Position numbers and translations under genes: made by a program. From the NCBI GenBank assembly GCA_030549775.1, contig CM060177.1, forward strand, positions 93,926,236-93,990,235: a stretch of 64,000 nt of DNA. The letters are read 5' to 3'. The DNA is from Tamarix chinensis (taxonomy: Eukaryota; Streptophyta; Magnoliopsida; Caryophyllales; Tamaricaceae). Each line of letters opens with the position of its first letter. The stretch's first letter is position 1. The notes beneath the pieces are model-generated. The model saw nothing but the letters and a program-made list of their open reading frames with translations. It searched no databases and had not been told where the DNA came from. Shown piece by piece: positions 62,543-64,000 of the stretch.

Positions 62543-62961
62543 ATGGGACGAGCTCCGTGCTGTGAGAAGATGGGATTGAAGAAAGGACCGTGGAGCCCTG
62601 AAGAAGATCAGATCCTTATCGCTTACATTGGCCTACACGGGCACGGTAACTGGCGGGCGCTCCCCAAACAAGCCGGTAAGTTATTCAATTAATAAAGATG
62701 CATGTAGCCAGTAATTGTCTCTAGCTCCCATTTTAATGGCGTTTTGGGTAGACGGATAGATAGATGTCTGAAGGCATATATTCGTATTGATGTGCGCTCG
62801 TGTTCATGATCCTATTCATCATGCGATGCAGGCTTGTTGAGGTGCGGAAAGAGTTGCAGATTGCGATGGATAAACTACTTGAGGCCGGATATCAAACGAG
62901 GCAATTTCACCGCGGAAGAAGAAGAAACCATCATTCAGCTGCACGAGACGCTCGGCAACAA
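62543..62961 (+). CDS. R2R3-MYB transcription factor (subgroup 2-like), 5' part
   Basis: Exon 1 (62543-62675) encodes [20 protein letters not shown] and the rest of repeat R2 up to LPKQAG. Exon 2 (62832-62961) gives [40 protein letters not shown] and GNK, ending in R3. Introns (GT-AG) fall at the conserved R2R3-MYB positions, the first after base 1 of the Gly codon. The regularly spaced Trp of R2 (GPW, NWR, LRW) are present, and R3's first bulky residue is Phe, as in this family. These helices bind DNA in the nucleus. The N-terminus resembles MYB13/MYB14/MYB15-type proteins, which act in stress and phenylpropanoid responses; that placement needs the missing C-terminus. Exon 3 is not in the window; intron 2 exceeds 1 kb and the gene runs off the right edge. 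Confidence 0.93.
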
Positions 62962-64000
62962 GTATGTCTCTATAAAAACCCTTCATTTTATCTGTTTACC
63001 ATGTACATCTTCATCATCTACCTCATAGGTTTTGGTCATTTTTTTGGCCCTTTTTCCTCTTCAATCTAAGAAGATTTACGAACGGCTGACGTCTGCATGA
63101 TTTATCGAAAGTTTACAGTCGCCACAAATGTGAAAGTAAGACTAGCTACAGGGCGGCGTCTGTGAACAGGACTCGTATAGTAATATGTCATCTCTGTCGA
63201 CATATCTAGCTCATTTCTTTTTCAAGAGAATGAATAGGTTGGGCATGTCGTATTGTTTTCTCGTAATCTACCATAAAGTGTTCTTAAACAAATTCAAAAG
63301 CTTACATAGATACATACATACACAAATAATTAATTCATCTTGTTTTGATTGGACAATTTTTTTTTTGATCATTTCAAAAGCAATCTAAAATAATTAATTC
63401 ATTGGATAAGTAAGAAGTTCTAAACAATAGGAATAGTTGATCGATATGACATGCGTGTTATTATTTTATAAGAAATTTTCGGAATAATAAGATTAACCTT
63501 TTATCGTAAATTTATTATCAAATATTACTTTTTTAAAAAATAAAAATAGATTAAATAAATAACAGACAAAAGTAGTAGAATAGTACTCAAATGAATTCGC
63601 TACCCATTAATTTCTAGCAAGAAGAAGGGCCCTCCGTGGCGGGTCGTTTCACATTTGGTTTGGTTTGTATTTTTGTGTGTCCGTCCATTCCATTCCATTC
63701 CATGCTTGATTATTACTCCACGCAACTCGTGCGTATATATCAAGGAAAGGAAAAAAAGGATCATCATGTGATTTAATTAATTAGTGAAGATTCCCGCCGA
63801 GTCACTGCCCACTATCATTAGTGGTTACTTAGTGACTTTAGTGTGGGCCGTCCCGCCCCGCCCGCCTCTTATAATTATTATAAGTACTAGTACTACTACT
63901 ATATATATATGTATGTATATTAGTATAAGTAATAGTCCTAGTATTATATTAGCAGTGCTACTTACTACTACTAATTATAACGACGACTGATGTATTGAGT
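62962..64000 (+). other. MYB intron 2 (incomplete), no third exon found
   Basis: It starts with GTATGTC. I searched for the expected RWSAIAARLPGRTDNEIKN-type exon in all plus-strand frames and did not see it before 64000. The intron is AT-rich with short repeats such as CCATTCCATTCCATT (63686). Confidence 0.65.

Overview
The window looks like nuclear DNA of a flowering plant. It is AT-rich and packed with transposable elements. It holds one spliced, intron-rich single-copy-type gene (a RUS/DUF647 protein) and the start of an R2R3-MYB gene with the family's usual intron positions. There is no bacterial operon structure. The species cannot be read from the sequence.

Layout. 1-6.8 kb: no gene; one TIR element (826-1529) and a worn solo LTR (2568-5867). 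6.8-29.7 kb: best read as one large, dead, autonomous-type Helitron on the minus strand. It has a classic 3' end at 6827 (hairpin then CTAG), a broken Rep/helicase gene (7.1-11.5 kb) and a broken RPA70-like gene (27.1-29.3 kb). A giant solo LTR (16432-26168, TSD ATTAC) lies inside it, and a second giant solo LTR of the same family (21051-25777, TSD CTACC) is inserted in reverse inside the first. Together the two make an inverted repeat with arms of over 4 kb.

30.2-49.5 kb: a complete-looking RUS2/WXR1-type gene on the plus strand, 10 exons encoding 434 codons, spread over 19 kb because its introns have filled with mobile DNA. Intron 7 carries a 5.45-kb antisense chromovirus (TSD GTGTC). Intron 8 carries a Cassandra-type TRIM with a 5S rRNA-like block, a hAT-type MITE inside that TRIM, and other small repeats. 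All exon joins keep frame and use GT-AG.

49.5-62.5 kb: intergenic, with degenerate CACTA-like inverted-repeat arrays (53.2-56.8 kb), microsatellites and one well-bounded non-autonomous CACTA element (58760-61282, TSD AGG). 62.5-64 kb: the first two exons of an R2R3-MYB gene (subgroup 2-like); the rest lies beyond the right edge.

The two host genes share no evident pathway. Nothing here is clearly a new biological system. The strongest signals are nested transposon architecture, most of it decodable from target-site duplications, and its possible effect on the two host genes. All identities come from reading translated motifs by eye; no database search was run.
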